A DNA stretch of 64,000 bases from Apostichopus japonicus (taxonomy: Eukaryota > Echinodermata > Holothuroidea > Aspidochirotida > Stichopodidae), in NCBI RefSeq assembly GCF_037975245.1, contig NC_092576.1:33272611-33336610 (forward strand), given 5' to 3'. The translations under genes were made by a program, and so were the position numbers. Positions 14,621 to 27,247 of the stretch are shown here, one piece after another. Position 1 is the first letter of the stretch; each line of letters opens with the position of its first letter. Below the pieces are notes generated by a model. It made no database searches and was not told where the DNA came from. It saw only the letters and a program-made list of their open reading frames with translations.

Positions 14621-15133
14621 GTATGTTGCTTGAGATCGTGTGTGAATGCATCTTGAAAGGTTGTGTTGCATTGCGTGTGAATATAACTCCAAGCAGTATG
14701 GTGTTTAGTTTGATTATGAGTTAAACTGATAGTAACAACACGGTCACGTTAAACGTTTACTTCTCATTCAGGCAATGTGGTGCCTTGACATTTGAAACCA
14801 TTACAGATGCATCTCGATGTTAATGATGTTAAGCGTGTTGACACACTTTTCATTTGCAATACTATACAGTGGGTAAATACAGTTGAGAATATCCTTCATT
14901 TGTTTCATGAAGAAATCCGTGATAATGTTAGATTGGGTTGTTTTAGTTGTAAAATCGATGAACCGCAAGAAAATGAAAATCATGGAGACATATCTTCTTG
15001 TCATCACAATGCTTTCGAGTTAACATACAATGATAATGACATAGATACTAATATCTATCGTCATTAACATGTATCATGTGATTTGTTTTCGTTTGGAAAA
15101 GTTTATTTGTTAGTACTTACTTATTTTTAAACA
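14621..15133. other. Short spacer with an unsupported small ORF
   Basis: A 91-codon plus-strand frame at 14,792-15,067 is the only notable feature. It has no recognisable motif, no copy in duplicated block A and no supporting context, so I do not call a gene. Confidence 0.4.
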
Positions 15134-15149
15134 CCCAGGTGAAAATTCC

Positions 15150-15800
15150 AGTTAATACCTGTTGAACTGGTTTTAACAGGTATCTGTTGCAACTGGTATT
15201 TGGTGACAGGTAATAACAGGTATTAAATAGTATTAACGGGTGTTAACTGGTGTTGACAGGTATTAACTGGTATTAACAGGTTTCAACTGTTTTCAACATG
15301 CATAACAGTTTTTAACTGGTATTAACAGGTATTAGCTGGTATTTACAGGTTTCAACTGTTTTCAACAGGTTTCAACAGGCACAACAGCTTTAGCTGGTAT
15401 TAACAGGTTTCAACTGTTTTCAACAGGCATAACAGTTCTTAACTGGTATTAACAGGTTTCAACTGTTTTCAACAAGTTTCAACAGCTTTTAATTGGCATA
15501 AACAGGTATTAACTGGTAATAACAGGTTTCAACTGTTTTCAACAGGCGCAACAGCTACTAACTGGTAATAACATACTGTATGAACTGGTTTCAACTGTTT
15601 TCAACAGGGGTAACAGGTTTTAACTGGTTCTGTTTTCAACATGTCTTTACTGGTATTGAAAACGTTTCAACAGGTAAGAACATGTATGGAAGGTTTTAAG
15701 CTGGTTATAACAGTAGGATTTTCTACAGGTTCAATTGTTTTCAACAAGTTATCTGGTGAAAACAGGTGGCGATGAATTTCAACAGGTTTAAAATTACTCT
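15150..15800. repeat. Left-arm minisatellite (AACTGGT/ACAGGT)
   Basis: Irregular units of about 49-70 bp made of 'tttcaactgttttcaaca', 'ggcataacag' and 'aactggtattaacaggt' blocks. The phrase 'tttcaactgtttt' recurs at about 15,281, 15,350, 15,408, 15,457 and 15,527. It forms the left subterminal arm of the 6-kb element. Confidence 0.8.
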
Positions 15801-16905
15801 TTACAGTTGCACATGATGTAGGTCTAACACTTAACAAGCAAGTTAAGGCGAGAGAGAACTTCCAGCAGATGGAGTAAAAATCACTGTTAACAAAAATCTG
15901 AAAATATCATTTTATTCCAAAACGTTAAGACAAGTTAATGGATCAAACATGAATGGCAAAATTATAGTACTGCACAATAATGCAAAGTTGAGGGCACTGG
16001 AAAAGAAAACATAAATTTGGAGTTTAACAAGAAAGCAAACTTCTGAAGTAAACGCTTTCATATTACACATTAAAAACTTACATATATTATGAAATACCAA
16101 CTAAATATGTTCATTAAAACAATGATTGGCAATTAAGAAAGGAAACTCTATCTGTTAAAACAATATAAAGGTTAATTTTTTATCAATCATTATATCAAAA
16201 TAAAAGTTACAGCTGAATAGATAAAAGTTATTAAAGAGTTAGCATTACCAAACTATGTAGTCTGCAATTCTGCATGTTAGGCAGACAATAATAATAGCTA
16301 GTCAGACAGTAACCTTTTGAAAGGAATTCATTTTTAAAATGGCTACAAATCAGATCTTAAAAAAACAATATTTACCTACAAAGCATGTATTTGTAATGCA
16401 TATTTATATTGAACACATATGTGATGACAATATACTGTCTATTCTGGAGCTTAAATAAAAATCTGAATACTGTTGAATGGCATTTGTACATACTGATTAC
16501 TAGAAATGTGAGTTCTTTAAAAAAAAAAAAAAAGGCAAACGTGGAAAGATGACTTTGCCAAGTAAAAGTCAACATCAGTCTATAATAGTCATGGTTAAAC
16601 CACTTTCAAGAAAAAAACTGTCCAGAAGATCTCCATTGAAAACTTAAGTTGTAATTAACAGCAACATACTTTCCATTTCCTGAATTTAATTAAAACACTA
16701 AATACCATATAATGGCAAACAATAACTGTTAAAAACATAATAATAAATATGGGTTTAATCCTACTTTGAAAACAGAACTGTCTGGAAAAATTCCTCTGAA
16801 AAGTTAACTTGTCAGTGACAGCAATATGCTGTCAGTTTGAATAAAACTAAAGACTGTTTAATGGTAAGCAATAACCATTGAAAAAAAATAATATGTTACT
16901 AATGT

Positions 16906-18307
16906 TTAAGGCCTTCTTTGTTTTACGATTGATGTCAGCTTCTCGGATATGCATTTGCTGAATCTTGTAGCTTCCTCAGTAAACTGCAGCTTTCTTTCAA
17001 ACGTTCCACGAATTGTGCTGCAAGAAACAAAGGGTATGAACACTTAAGAATTGACTTATCATGATTAACAGTAACAGTGTGGTCCTAAAACTTAACAAAC
17101 TCTCTTGCATTGCTAGATGAGTGCTTTCATGGAAAGTGAAGGTCAAACTTTCCTATGGTTTAGAATGTCTCACGATATTTATCTCTGTTGGTATCCAACC
17201 TGAATGGACTAGCAATCAGTCTAACCAAGAACATTCTTTTGGTCTAGAATTTGGGTTGCTCAATCTTTTGGTTGGAAAAACTACACCACTATGGTAGTTT
17301 GATTGTAGGCTGCCTGTCAGAACTCAAAGGCAATTAAGAACCAACCAAAATGATATCAGTTGTTAACTCATGATACTGGAATGCATAATCCTACTGATAA
17401 ATAGTTCTGTCAGTGTTAAAAAATTACTTACTCCTGAAAAACAGCTTATTCAGTAAATTATATTGTACACTTGTGTACTACGTCATGAGCTTGTAATATA
17501 AATGGTTACTTGCAAGTAGCTTTTCATAGTGACTAACCTTCCATAGCATTAACCTTCACGGGAGACAACAACGGTTTTGCATCTCTGTCAATGTTGAATC
17601 TTGTGCAAGCATTCCCAACGACTTTTGTTTTCAAAGTGTTGGTACCCCAAATCAACACCAGTAAAGTCTTCACGAACATAGAGTGTTTCTCTTAACTACA
17701 AATGGCCTCCCACTTGTCTTCAGGAAGCCCAAAATCTGCACCAATATTGCCCTGTGAACAGAAAATATGATATACCTGTAAGCATATATACAGATATAGC
17801 ACATGATAACTCACATTATCATAAACATACATTTACATTAAAATTTTATATCAACATATCAACAAATCAAGGTCCCTCAAATTATAAGCAGGAATAGCAG
17901 CTTTACCAAATAATTACTAGCTTTGCACTATAACAACAAGTTATTTTTCAAAGCTTAATAACCATGTTTATAATTATCCCAAATCAGTAAAAAAATTGGC
18001 CAAACTTATGACGCTTGTACATAAATGATGTACCAGACTGTTTTTTTTATATTATATATAAACAGGTTATGAAAAGTATTTAAATAATATCATTACACAC
18101 TTGGGTACAATAGTTAAACTCACCTTTCCATCTTTTTTCTCTATGGCACTTGTTCCTTTGCTTTTTAGACTCTCGGATAAACCCTTAATATCATCTTACA
18201 CCATTATGTCTTTAAGCCATATACGTTCTCCTCTTCTGTTGTTGCCTCCACACTGGTGTCGTACATCACAGGAAACCTCACCTGGATATTTGGTTTTTCA
18301 ATTCTTC
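16906..18307 (-). pseudogene. Decayed spliced gene, BEN-domain-like C-terminus
   Basis: Three minus-strand exons can be read: 18,307-18,124, 17,751-17,538 and 17,017-16,906. Borders are tttccag|GA..AAG|gtgagt, ttcacag|GG..GAAG|gttagt and ttcttgcag|CA to a stop near 16,906. The first two join in frame (..IEKKDGK+GNIGADFGLPEDKW..). The middle exon then has an in-frame TAA, followed by FVKTLLVLIW..AKPLLSPVKVNAM, which resembles a BEN domain ('kpaLdp.kv.ai' motif). The last exon reads GTFERKLQFTEEATRF..KQRRP in one frame, but the splice phase as read selects another. With the stop and broken frame this is a pseudogene. BEN assignment is a recalled-motif inference. Confidence 0.55.
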
Positions 18308-18350
18308 CTGGAAAAGGAAATAGCAAAGCAGCAGTAGTCATCATTTGAAA

Positions 18351-19557
18351 AAAATGAAATAAAGTTATCACCACAAAGTGATGTGAGATTTGCTTCCACA
18401 ATAGTTTAAAAAAAGAATCCCAAAGTTTGAAGCAGACTGTATAAAGCTGAACATTTGAACCAGAGTGTCATCATCATTGCAACCAGAATCAAATGCCCAG
18501 ACTACAGAGATAATAACACATGGGCTAAATCTTTGTTTGTTTTTAAGATCTAAAAATACAAGATTTTAGAAACACAAATGCACTGAGCCAACTTATTTAT
18601 AGGCCTAATTGTTTTAAGTTGTTATTTTGCTTGCTCACTTAACAAGTCTATTTAGACCTAGGCTAGAGAAGAAACAGTTCTTTGTCACACTAAGTTAGTT
18701 TGTCTTTCAGTCGTTTTTTTAGTCTTACTAGTAGTAGTACTAAAGTATATAATACCGGTGACTAGCCAACATAATTTGTTCAGCCTACTGTAACAGTAAG
18801 TTTGAAGGTCTAGCCTTGTTTTATTCAATATCACATAGCCTACCCATTTAGATTCACATGGGAAATTCAAGAAATCTATACCAAATGAGTGTAGACCTAA
18901 GCTTCAACTATTGAAACTCAGTCCCAGCATTTGTTTGGAAATAAATTAGAAGAAAAAATGAAATAAAGTTATCACCACAAAGTGATGTGAGATTTGCTTC
19001 CACAATAGTTTAAAAAAAGAATCCCAAAGTTTGAAGCAGACTGTATAAAGCTGAACATTTGAACCAGAGTGTCATCATCATTGCAACCAGAATCAAATGC
19101 CCAGACTACAGAGATAATAACACATGGGCTAAATCTTTGTTTGTTTTTAAGATCTAAAAATACAAGATTTTAGAAACACAAATGCACTGAGCCAACTTAT
19201 TTATAGGCCTAATTGTTTTAAGTTGTTATTTTGCTTGCTCACTTAACAAGTCTATTTAGACCTAGGCTAGAGAAGAAACAGTTCTTTGTCACACTAAGTT
19301 AGTTTGTCTTTCAGTCGTTTTTTTAGTCTTACTAGTAGTAGTACTAAAGTATATAATACCGGTGACTAGCCAACATAATTTGTTCAGCCTACTGTAACAG
19401 TAAGTTTGAAGGTCTAGCCTTGTTTTATTCAATATCACATAGCCTACCCATTTAGATTCACATGGGAAATTCAAGAAATCTATACCAAATGAGTGTAGAC
19501 CTAAGCTTCAACTATTGAAACTCAGTCCCAGCATTTGTTTGGAAATAAATTAGAAGA
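18351..19557. repeat. Perfect 604-bp tandem duplication
   Basis: 18,351-18,953 and 18,955-19,557 are identical in every base that I compared, with an offset of 604. Identical minus-strand 61-codon frames in both copies are by-products. Such identity implies a very recent duplication or an assembly/haplotype artefact. It lies inside the 6-kb element, upstream of the BEN-like exons. Confidence 0.95.
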
Positions 19558-20421
19558 TTATGTGCGACTGTTCAATCTAGTCCAATACACACATAACACA
19601 TTGTTAATTGGTGTTTAGAATGCACAGTTTAGTGTTGAGAATGCACTGCAGTACTCAATAGAAAACCTAGGCTACTCACTGTCATTGCACTTGTGTATTG
19701 CGAAACGCTAGCCTAACAACGGTCACAAAAACTGCGTAGCGTAACGCTAATATTAATACTACTTTGTGCCAGTGCCTAATTAACGTTTAACAATTAACGT
19801 TAGTTTTACCTCCAAGTTTAAGGAATAACAGGTAGGCCGATGGTGGCGGTTAATACTTCCATTCTTCTATAGATCTTCTTGGGTGATTAACAGTTGAAAG
19901 TTGCTTAGAGTGATCGTATTAAACAATGCCAAGCAATGCTTACGTTGTGCAATGCAAGTTGCCGTTGCTCCTCGGTTTCGAAATTGAAAATGGTGTTGAA
20001 GTCAAAGTTCAACTTAAACCTCGTACAAAATGTGATTATCAAAAAAATTGACAAAATTGTCTTTGGCCTCCCAATTTGACAGTTTTATGTCACTGAAAAT
20101 TACAAATATCATTAATTGATATCAACAATTTAAAACAACAGTAAATAAGAAAGGATTAAATCATAATACAATTTAAACATTAATTATTTTATCTTGATCT
20201 TGACTTGGCAATATGCGTCTTACTTTCTTAGACTATGAATCACTGATCTAAATATAGATGCGAGCTCGTCTCAATCTTTTGATGTAAGTGTATGATACGT
20301 ATTCATATACTATCTGGAAGAACTCTCTCATAAATTTAATATGTGAATTTTTCATTTTACCTTAATGTACCAAATAGAATAAACAACTCAGTGATCAGAC
20401 ATATGTTATTCCACATCTTTG

Positions 20422-20640
20422 CAGTGGCAAAGCCAGCGAGGGTGGGGAAGGGGGGGCAGGGGAAAGAGTACCTCCACAAAAAAAATTGGGGACGTGATGT
20501 CCGACGGTGAAAAAAACGAAGGGAGCAAAAAAAAGGAAATAATTGCATCATTTTGCATATAAGCCCTTTTTGAGAAACAAACATTTTCAAGCCCCCCTCC
20601 CCTCATAAACCTTCCCTGACAACGGTGATCCACCATTATG
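20422..20640. mobile_element. Possible truncated hAT-type short element
   Basis: It begins CAGTGGCAAAGCCAGC with G-rich sequence following, like the CAGTGGCG start of hAT non-autonomous elements (compare 37,832-38,204), and ends in C-rich sequence near 20,595-20,620. I found no matching inverted end or 8-bp duplication, so this is tentative. Confidence 0.3.
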
Positions 20641-20669
20641 TGCCTTAAAGTGGAGACAGAAATTTGAAC

Positions 20670-21100
20670 CAACTGGTACCTGTTGAATGCAACTGGTGTA
20701 ACAGGTACTTGTTAAACCAGTTGTTTTCAACAGGTACCTGTTAAACCAGTTGTTTTCAACAGGTACCTGTTAAACCAGTTGTTTTCAACCGGTACCTGTT
20801 TAACTAGTTGTTTTCAACAGGTAGCTGTTAAACCAGTTGTTTTCAACAGGTACCTGTTAAACCAGTTGTTTTCAACAGGTATTTTACCTGTTGAAAGCAA
20901 CTGGTTTAACTGGTACCTGTTAAAACCAATTAGTACCTGTTACAGCTTACAGGTAATTTACCTGTTGCAACAGGTAATTAACTGGTATAAACTGGTTTTG
21001 GTCACAATACCTGATAAAACCAGTTGTCGTTAACAGGTACCTGTTAGTCCCTGTTGGTTCCGGTTAAAACCAGTTGAAATTGTAACAGGTATTAACAGGA
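20670..21100. repeat. Right-arm 29-bp minisatellite
   Basis: Units of 29 bp (taaaccagttgttttcaacaggtacctgt) have 'aaaccagttg' at 20,714, 20,743, 20,772, 20,830 and 20,859, with a variant copy at ~20,801. They are followed by looser AACTGGT/ACAGGT repeats to the element end. This is the right subterminal arm of the 6-kb element, sharing motifs with the left arm. Confidence 0.85.
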
Positions 21101-21113
21101 ATTTTCTCCTGGG

Positions 21114-23229
21114 ATGCATTATTTATATTTTCCATCATGACTCCATTACCTACCATCAGACACATATTAGACTTGATACTGTTTTCATGCTCTGTGACAA
21201 TCAACAATGATTTAGATTTGTTCAATGCAACGTCTACTAAGTAAGGGTTAATCAACGGTGTGCCGTGCGTTTATGGCAGGATAATGAACGAAATGAGGTA
21301 TATCTGAAGCGATGCGTAAGATCGTATCCGGAGTGCATGCATCCAGCGATACGGTTATACCCCCGTGAGTTCATTCACACAAAACACTGAATAAGCATTA
21401 ATTTATATTTGAGAACGATACATTTATATATGAAAAAACAATTAGAACAGATTAAACAGCAACTTTCTCAAAGGTACCCGGTTGTTCTATACTGTTAGTT
21501 AAAAGTCTTAAAGCAAATGTAAAAGCGCATGTTAAATAACAGTCATGATGATAATTAGGTTACATATTGGGCAATTCTCCAACACGATATGACGCAAGAG
21601 CTTCTGCGCCTGCGTCCGATTGACATAGCAATACAAGGACATATTCCTTTCAAGACGTAAAATAATTGCCTGAAACTTGACATTCTCTTAGAAGTTAAGC
21701 TTGTAGCGTGAACGTATGCTTCTTCTTGGTATGAAATGTTTGTGTGCACCGAGCAATGGAAACGCAAAACGCAATTGTAGAAGAATGGGCGTGCCATAAA
21801 GTGAAAACCGTGTAACCATTAGTTGTGATAAATCTTTACAAAAGGAAGTGCTTTGCTGATTGTATCGTATATGTCTTATTTGTATAACTGATCTACTAAA
21901 ACTTATACTAAATATTTTTTATTTAGCTGGAATATTGATATAAAGGAATACATTGCTATTAGTAAATGTAAATATCTATCAAACGAAAAACGGTTTAAGC
22001 AACCACCCAACATCAGTTTCGTCGACATGATGTAGCAAGTACCTCAGGCATGAGTCACATAAGCCTGTTCTTATTTATTTTATCAAACAAGAACAGATAA
22101 TTACTGATTTGGTGTTGATTAGAAAGATGAGTACTATATATGATTTCAAACATATTAAATTAACAATTCAATATGTGCGCAAAACAGTAAACAACCAATT
22201 AGTTAAGCCAAGAGCAAGATTGACTTCAATATCACACAGTACTATGAATCTGAGTAGATGAACGGTTAGCTCATTTCATCATAACTTTTACTGTATTATC
22301 AGCAATAGGAGGGCGTCATTCCGGATATGTAATGGATTTACGGTAGTTTACATTACGGTAATCACACACAGTAAAATTATAGTGGGGCTAAAGTGTTGTG
22401 CAATATTTACAAGACGCTGAGTAAAACATACATATCAGGCGACAGAAAGACAGGTGTAGTGATATACAAATGCGTATTGAGTGATATCTGGACTCGTTTG
22501 CCATTTTTTACCGGTAAAACAAAAAGCTGGTGTAGTTTTTACACTACACTGTGACAAATACAGTAATGTTGCAACGTCAAGGTGTTAACCCGCTTTCAAA
22601 CCGCCCGCTGCTTGCAGAACGACAAGTTGGATGCCACTAACAGTTCGAGAGTTGGTTAACAATTTCTGGAAAGCAACGGCCTAGCGTAATTTAAGCCACA
22701 ATTTGAAAGTAGGATGGTGTATTTCGTGCATCAGTTATAGCTTTTTGTGCGGAAAGAACAATATTTGAATAAGTCTTGAATTACAATTTCATCGATGAAT
22801 GCTGAACGAAAACTGTTTGTGCGGCATATACACTTATCCTAAGCCTCACTCATGTTTAATGTTAGGACTAACTGTTATTGTAAGATCTTACGTTAGGCTA
22901 AACTATGTCTAATTCTAAGGCGGTACGCCTACATCATGTAGCCTACACCTTGTTCGTTCCTCTGTCCATTTTCACTTCATGCTCAGAGAAACAGGGTAGT
23001 GCACATTAACATGTTTTTCGTTCTAAGGTTATTACTCATTCAGTAACTTATGAGAGTAACATATGCTAGGTCAGATACATACGAACTACATACGTACTAA
23101 CCCCTTGGTCCAAGGTGGCTTAAAATAATTATGTTAGTTTTTGTTTACCTTTGAACGCAAATGACTTTGTACGTGAAGGAACTAAGTTATGTTATTGAGT
23201 GGGCTCACCAGTAAGCACAATGTAAAATA
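21114..23229. other. Stretch without recognised gene
   Basis: No long ORF, tandem repeat or recognised motif. The upstream exons of the split nuclease-like gene that begins near 23,230 could lie here, but I could not identify them. Confidence 0.45.
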
Positions 23230-24504
23230 AACACATTCTCACAACTAGAGTCCTCTTCAGAGGTACTGAACTTTGAATCAAGTGCGGCTTGTTTCAAGGG
23301 CATAGGTATTCCGGTAGCTGGACACTTTGGTCGGTACATAGCCGACAATGTGGACCATAATCTGAGGACTTTAGATGGACGCGGTACAGTCCATGCAATG
23401 GGCATCATAATGACAATGACCCCAGGTATGCCAAAAAAGAAAGTTGCTATTCCGCGACTAACCAACCTCTTAACTGCAGGTGGACTGGAGGATAACAAAA
23501 TTGCAATTCGCTACTATAGATACCTTAAAGGGAAGAGCCTTCCATTGGTATTCGGGAAATTGCCCCTGGTTGAAATAGCCAATGAACAGCATGGAAAACT
23601 GGACAGTTTGTGGAAAGTATCATGGTTCCTTCGACCACGTTCTCCAGGCTGGAGTGGAATGATGCAGGCATTGCGCAAGGGTGACCATCCAGGAAAGTCT
23701 ATTGTTCACTTACTTCCTATGTTGGATCTTGACCCAAATGATATGACATTCATGTATTCTACACCTCACTTCGTTGCGACTGAAAGCAATCGCCAAGGCA
23801 CAGTTCCAGTGGCAACATTCGACCAGCCTCTCTGGTGGAAATCTAGAAGAATCATTCTGAATGAAGACGCAGCCAGCATTCTCAAGCCAATCATACTGAT
23901 ACTTGGGGGTTTTCACACCGCAATGAGTTACCTTGGCAGTATCGGTCACATAATGGAAGGATCGGGCCTGAAGGAAATGCTGGAGCTAGTTTATGCTGGC
24001 AATGCTGTGGAGCACATGTTAGGTGGAAAGGCATATTCAAGGGCTGTTAGAGGACACTTCCTGGTAGACGCTGCTTTAAATGCGATCCTCTTAACACGAT
24101 GCTATGATGTACCAGTTTTTTTCAGAAGAGGAAGACGTCCCAGATACCTCAGATGACCTTCGGGAGGCCCTGAAATGCTGGGATGCTTTCCTGGCAGAGG
24201 AGATGACTGACGAAGTGGTTTGTCAGCAGGATGTGTTTGACCGGATAAAGGAGAAAATGGGAGCAGAGAAAGAACGTTTGTCTGAGTCCCCAACAGGAAA
24301 CCTTTGGATCCAGTACATGGGAATGGTGGATTTGCTGAAGACGTTTCTGAGATCTCAAAGAACGGGTGACTTTCAGTTGTACCTGAGGTGTCTCCAGGAC
24401 ATACATCCCTATCTTGCCTCATCTGGACACAACCACTACGTGAAATCAGTGCAGATCCATCTTCAGGATATGATGGAATTGAAAGAAACAAACCCTGATG
24501 TCTA
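23230..24504 (+). pseudogene. N-terminal half of split repetitive-family gene
   Basis: An open frame without a visible start codon reads from about 23,230 through 24,115, with the block GHFGRYIADNVDHNLRTLDG at about 23,320. Later blocks are FDQPLWWKSRRIIL, GGFHTAMSYLGSIGHIM and AGNAVEHMLGGKAYSRA. After a T7 run at 24,116-24,122 the frame shifts to SEEEDVPDTSDDL.., FDRIKEKMGAEKERL, LRSQRTGDFQLYLRCLQD and SSGHNHYVKSVQIHLQ, ending NPDVY. I recall this as the N-terminal part of a multi-copy uncharacterised family in marine invertebrates whose C-terminal half carries a PIN-like domain; that half lies at 39,605-41,545. Coding stops exactly where the 15.1-kb element begins. Upstream exons are not identified. 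Confidence 0.8.
24503..24504. repeat. TA target-site duplication, left
   Basis: TA immediately precedes the CACTG terminus. The partner is TA at 39,605-39,606. The interrupted codons read GTC TA|C AAC once the element is left out. Confidence 0.75.
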
Positions 24505-24524
24505 CACTGTAAAAACTAAAAGGG
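24505..24524. repeat. Left terminal inverted repeat of 15.1-kb element
   Basis: CACTGTAAAAACTAAAAGGG, followed by TTTATTTACCCC. It matches the inverted right end with differences only at positions 5, 14 and 19. Confidence 0.8.
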
Positions 24525-24544
24525 TTTATTTACCCCAAAATAGG

Positions 24545-25100
24545 GTAAATGTAAATCCCGCATGTGGACACAAAGTATGGGTATTTATAACCACATTTAG
24601 ATGTGCATTTACCCTTTATTGTGTCGCTATGCAGGATTTACATTTACCCACTATTTGGTTTCTTTTACACAATTTAGGTGTGAATTTACCCATTATTGTG
24701 TTGCTATGCAGGATTTACATTTACCCACTTTTTGGTTACTTTTACACAATTTAGGTGTGAATTTACCCATATTTGTGTTGCTATGCAGGATTTACATTTA
24801 CCCACTATTTGGTTACTTTAACACAATTTAGGTGTGGATTTACCCATATTTGTGTTGCTATGCAGTATTTACATTTACCCACTATTTGGTTACTTTAACA
24901 CAACTTAGGTGTGAATTTGCCCATATTTGTGTTGCTATGCAGGATTTACATTTACCCACTATTTGGTTACTTTAACACAATTTAGGTGTCAATTTACCAT
25001 TATTTGAGTTGCTAAGCAAGACTCACATTTACCCACTATTTGGTTACTTTTAAACAATATAGGTGTAAATTTATGACTTAGTTGTGTTGATGTGTGGGAT
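24545..25100. repeat. Left subterminal 77-bp tandem array, ~7 copies
   Basis: 'gctatgcagg' or variants occur at 24,626, 24,703, 24,780, 24,857, 24,934 and 25,011, exactly 77 bp apart, with a decayed copy at ~25,089. Each unit carries 'gatttacatttaccca' and 'acacaatttaggtgtgaattt'. Plus-strand frames across it (24,601-24,831) are repeat artefacts. In CACTA-type elements subterminal repeats bind the TnpA-like protein; a similar role here is inference. Confidence 0.9.
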
Positions 25101-27247
25101 TATTCCATTAGATCTTTTGGTACTATTATGCTTAAGATGTACAACTACCTCTTTGATGCTGCTGCACATAATTTACAATTATATTAAAGGTATTCTGTAT
25201 TGGCCCAAAATTATAGCATGCTATAATCGCTAGATGTTTTCAAAGAATACTTTCCTGGAGGTCACTACCCTCCAATGGTTCACAGACATTCTACATTGAG
25301 CACACAAGATGACTGAATGTCTCAGTGAGAAAAATTTCCTCAAGAGTGGTAATAAAAACAGTTCAGAATTTTAAGCAAAGATGACCATATTTGGCCAACA
25401 CAGCATACCTTCATTGGGCTACATAACACAATGCAATTTAATTGTGCAGATTCTTGAATTAATATAATGGGTAAGAATGTTAAATTAGGAGAAAACTAGA
25501 AACTTCAAACATGAATACTACACTGCATAAACGTGATATGAATAATCAATGCAATAGCATGTTTATATCAATCTAGGAATATTCATGCATAATGTACAAT
25601 ATGGTGAAGCAACACTTAAAGTTGGTAACATATGTGTATACTAGTAAAACCTTGACTAAAAAATGTTACATTTACTAATGAATGATCACATTTTCTCAAC
25701 AATTAGAAACTGCCACAACCCATTACTAGGCATGTCAAGTATTAAACCATGTAACAATTTTCATTTACATCGATGAATACATTTGTAAAATTAAGGTGTG
25801 CCAATCTTTTAACATTAACATAAATCTCTATTGACCACAAATATTACTTTCAGGTTGTCTGTTATGATTATGCTGTATCACTGTCACCTTAAAAATCTGG
25901 TATCACTCAAAAAGTGCATTACTTTGGCATAACATTGGTAAAAAAGACCATAACTCCCACTTTTATAAAATGGCTCAGCAAAAAATTGAGAAACTTGGAG
26001 AATATTAAGATAAACAATAAAAACTTACTAATAAAAACAATTTGTATGTAAACAACTAACTTTGCAAATCAATGCAGGTACATCAACATGCTTTTGTTTA
26101 TGATCAAACCCATCAGTTCTCACTGACCATGAATGTTGCATCAACACAATAATGGTTTACATGATAAGACCTGTATGTTACTAAGTTGTAAATTAATAAC
26201 TCTAAAACATACCTTAACTCTAATGTATGATTAATTATACAGTTCTTAGTGCTTTAACATTTCATGTTGATTTATCTTGAATACAACAGTACACTCAAAA
26301 AGTTGCATTAGAGTGGTGCATGTTTATGTGCACCACCCCCACCCCACCAACCAAATTTTGTTGTGACAGAACAAGCCACAATATATGGAACTTTCTTGTC
26401 ACTGATCTAATTGTTCCAGCAATTGTCTCCATGATTTTATTTATATGTGCATCAAGCATTACAAAGATTATCGATAACAACTTCCTGGTCTTGGTATAAA
26501 TTGACAAAAACAAAATCAAATCGAGCAAAGATACGGTGATGCTTAAGTTTAGGAATATGATTGTGAATGATCACCATTAACCATCTGTGTTGAGTGTAAC
26601 CGAGGCTAACTGAGGAAGACTAGCATACAATTAGTCTACACTAAGCTTGCTTCAACTAGGCTGAACGTTAAACCTTAATCACTATACCCCTCTATGTTTA
26701 TTGTAGACCCCACAATTTATCACAAAATATTACTGTACACAATTTGCTATTCTTAATGCTCATCAATCTTGGTTTGAATTGATAAAAAATTTACTGGCTT
26801 AGATAATTTGCTTAATATCAACTAATTGCTGTTTGGCCTTCTTATTACACCCAGTTCTAATTGTATTAACAGCTTATTATTGACGTTACTATATGACACC
26901 TTTTATAAAGTTGCATTAGTGTTCCAACTAAATTTTCGCCCCCAACTTTGCTCTTCGTCATAACAAGGCATGTCACAGCACTTCAAACTTGTAGTTGCCC
27001 CTGATCTCACTGTTTCACCAATATTGTAATGTTTAGTATTATATATCATTTAAGTGTATTAAGAATTACCCAAATTATCATTTTACACATTATTTGTCTT
27101 GTAAAATTGTGCTAACAAACTAAATCCCTGAAAACAACACTATGCAAATCCAGCAAACAATCTGAAAAACATAACTAACAATAATTCTGGGTCAACAAAT
27201 AACAGAAAAACAATAGAACTTGAAGAAAAGTCACAAAATGAAATAAA
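25101..27247. other. Internal non-coding part of 15.1-kb element
   Basis: AT-rich sequence between the left subterminal array and the stop codon of the accessory gene. I see no exon or repeat array here; part of it should be the 3' untranslated region of the accessory gene. Confidence 0.5.

Larger units (their letters stand above)
15134..21113. mobile_element. ~6.0-kb element with inverted ends and minisatellite arms
   Basis: The left end begins CCCAGGTGAAAATTCC and the reverse complement of the right end begins CCCAGGAGAAAATTCC. Similarity continues through GTTAATACCTGTT on both sides, about 27 of the first 30 bases. Both ends lead directly into minisatellites built from AACTGGT/ACAGGT motifs (15,150-15,800 and 20,670-21,100). 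Minus-strand exon remnants and a 604-bp tandem duplication lie inside. I could not find a target-site duplication, so the superfamily is unassigned. It could be a DNA transposon whose flanks have diverged. Confidence 0.65.

Noticed and set aside
14792-15067. 91-codon plus-strand ORF
   Set aside because: No motif, no splice or promoter support, not conserved in the duplicated block.
23205-23498. 97-codon minus-strand ORF
   Set aside because: Shadow of the plus-strand split gene, which carries the conserved blocks.
24601-24831. Plus-strand frames after the N-terminal half of the split gene
   Set aside because: They read through the 77-bp array inside the transposon, beyond the insertion border.
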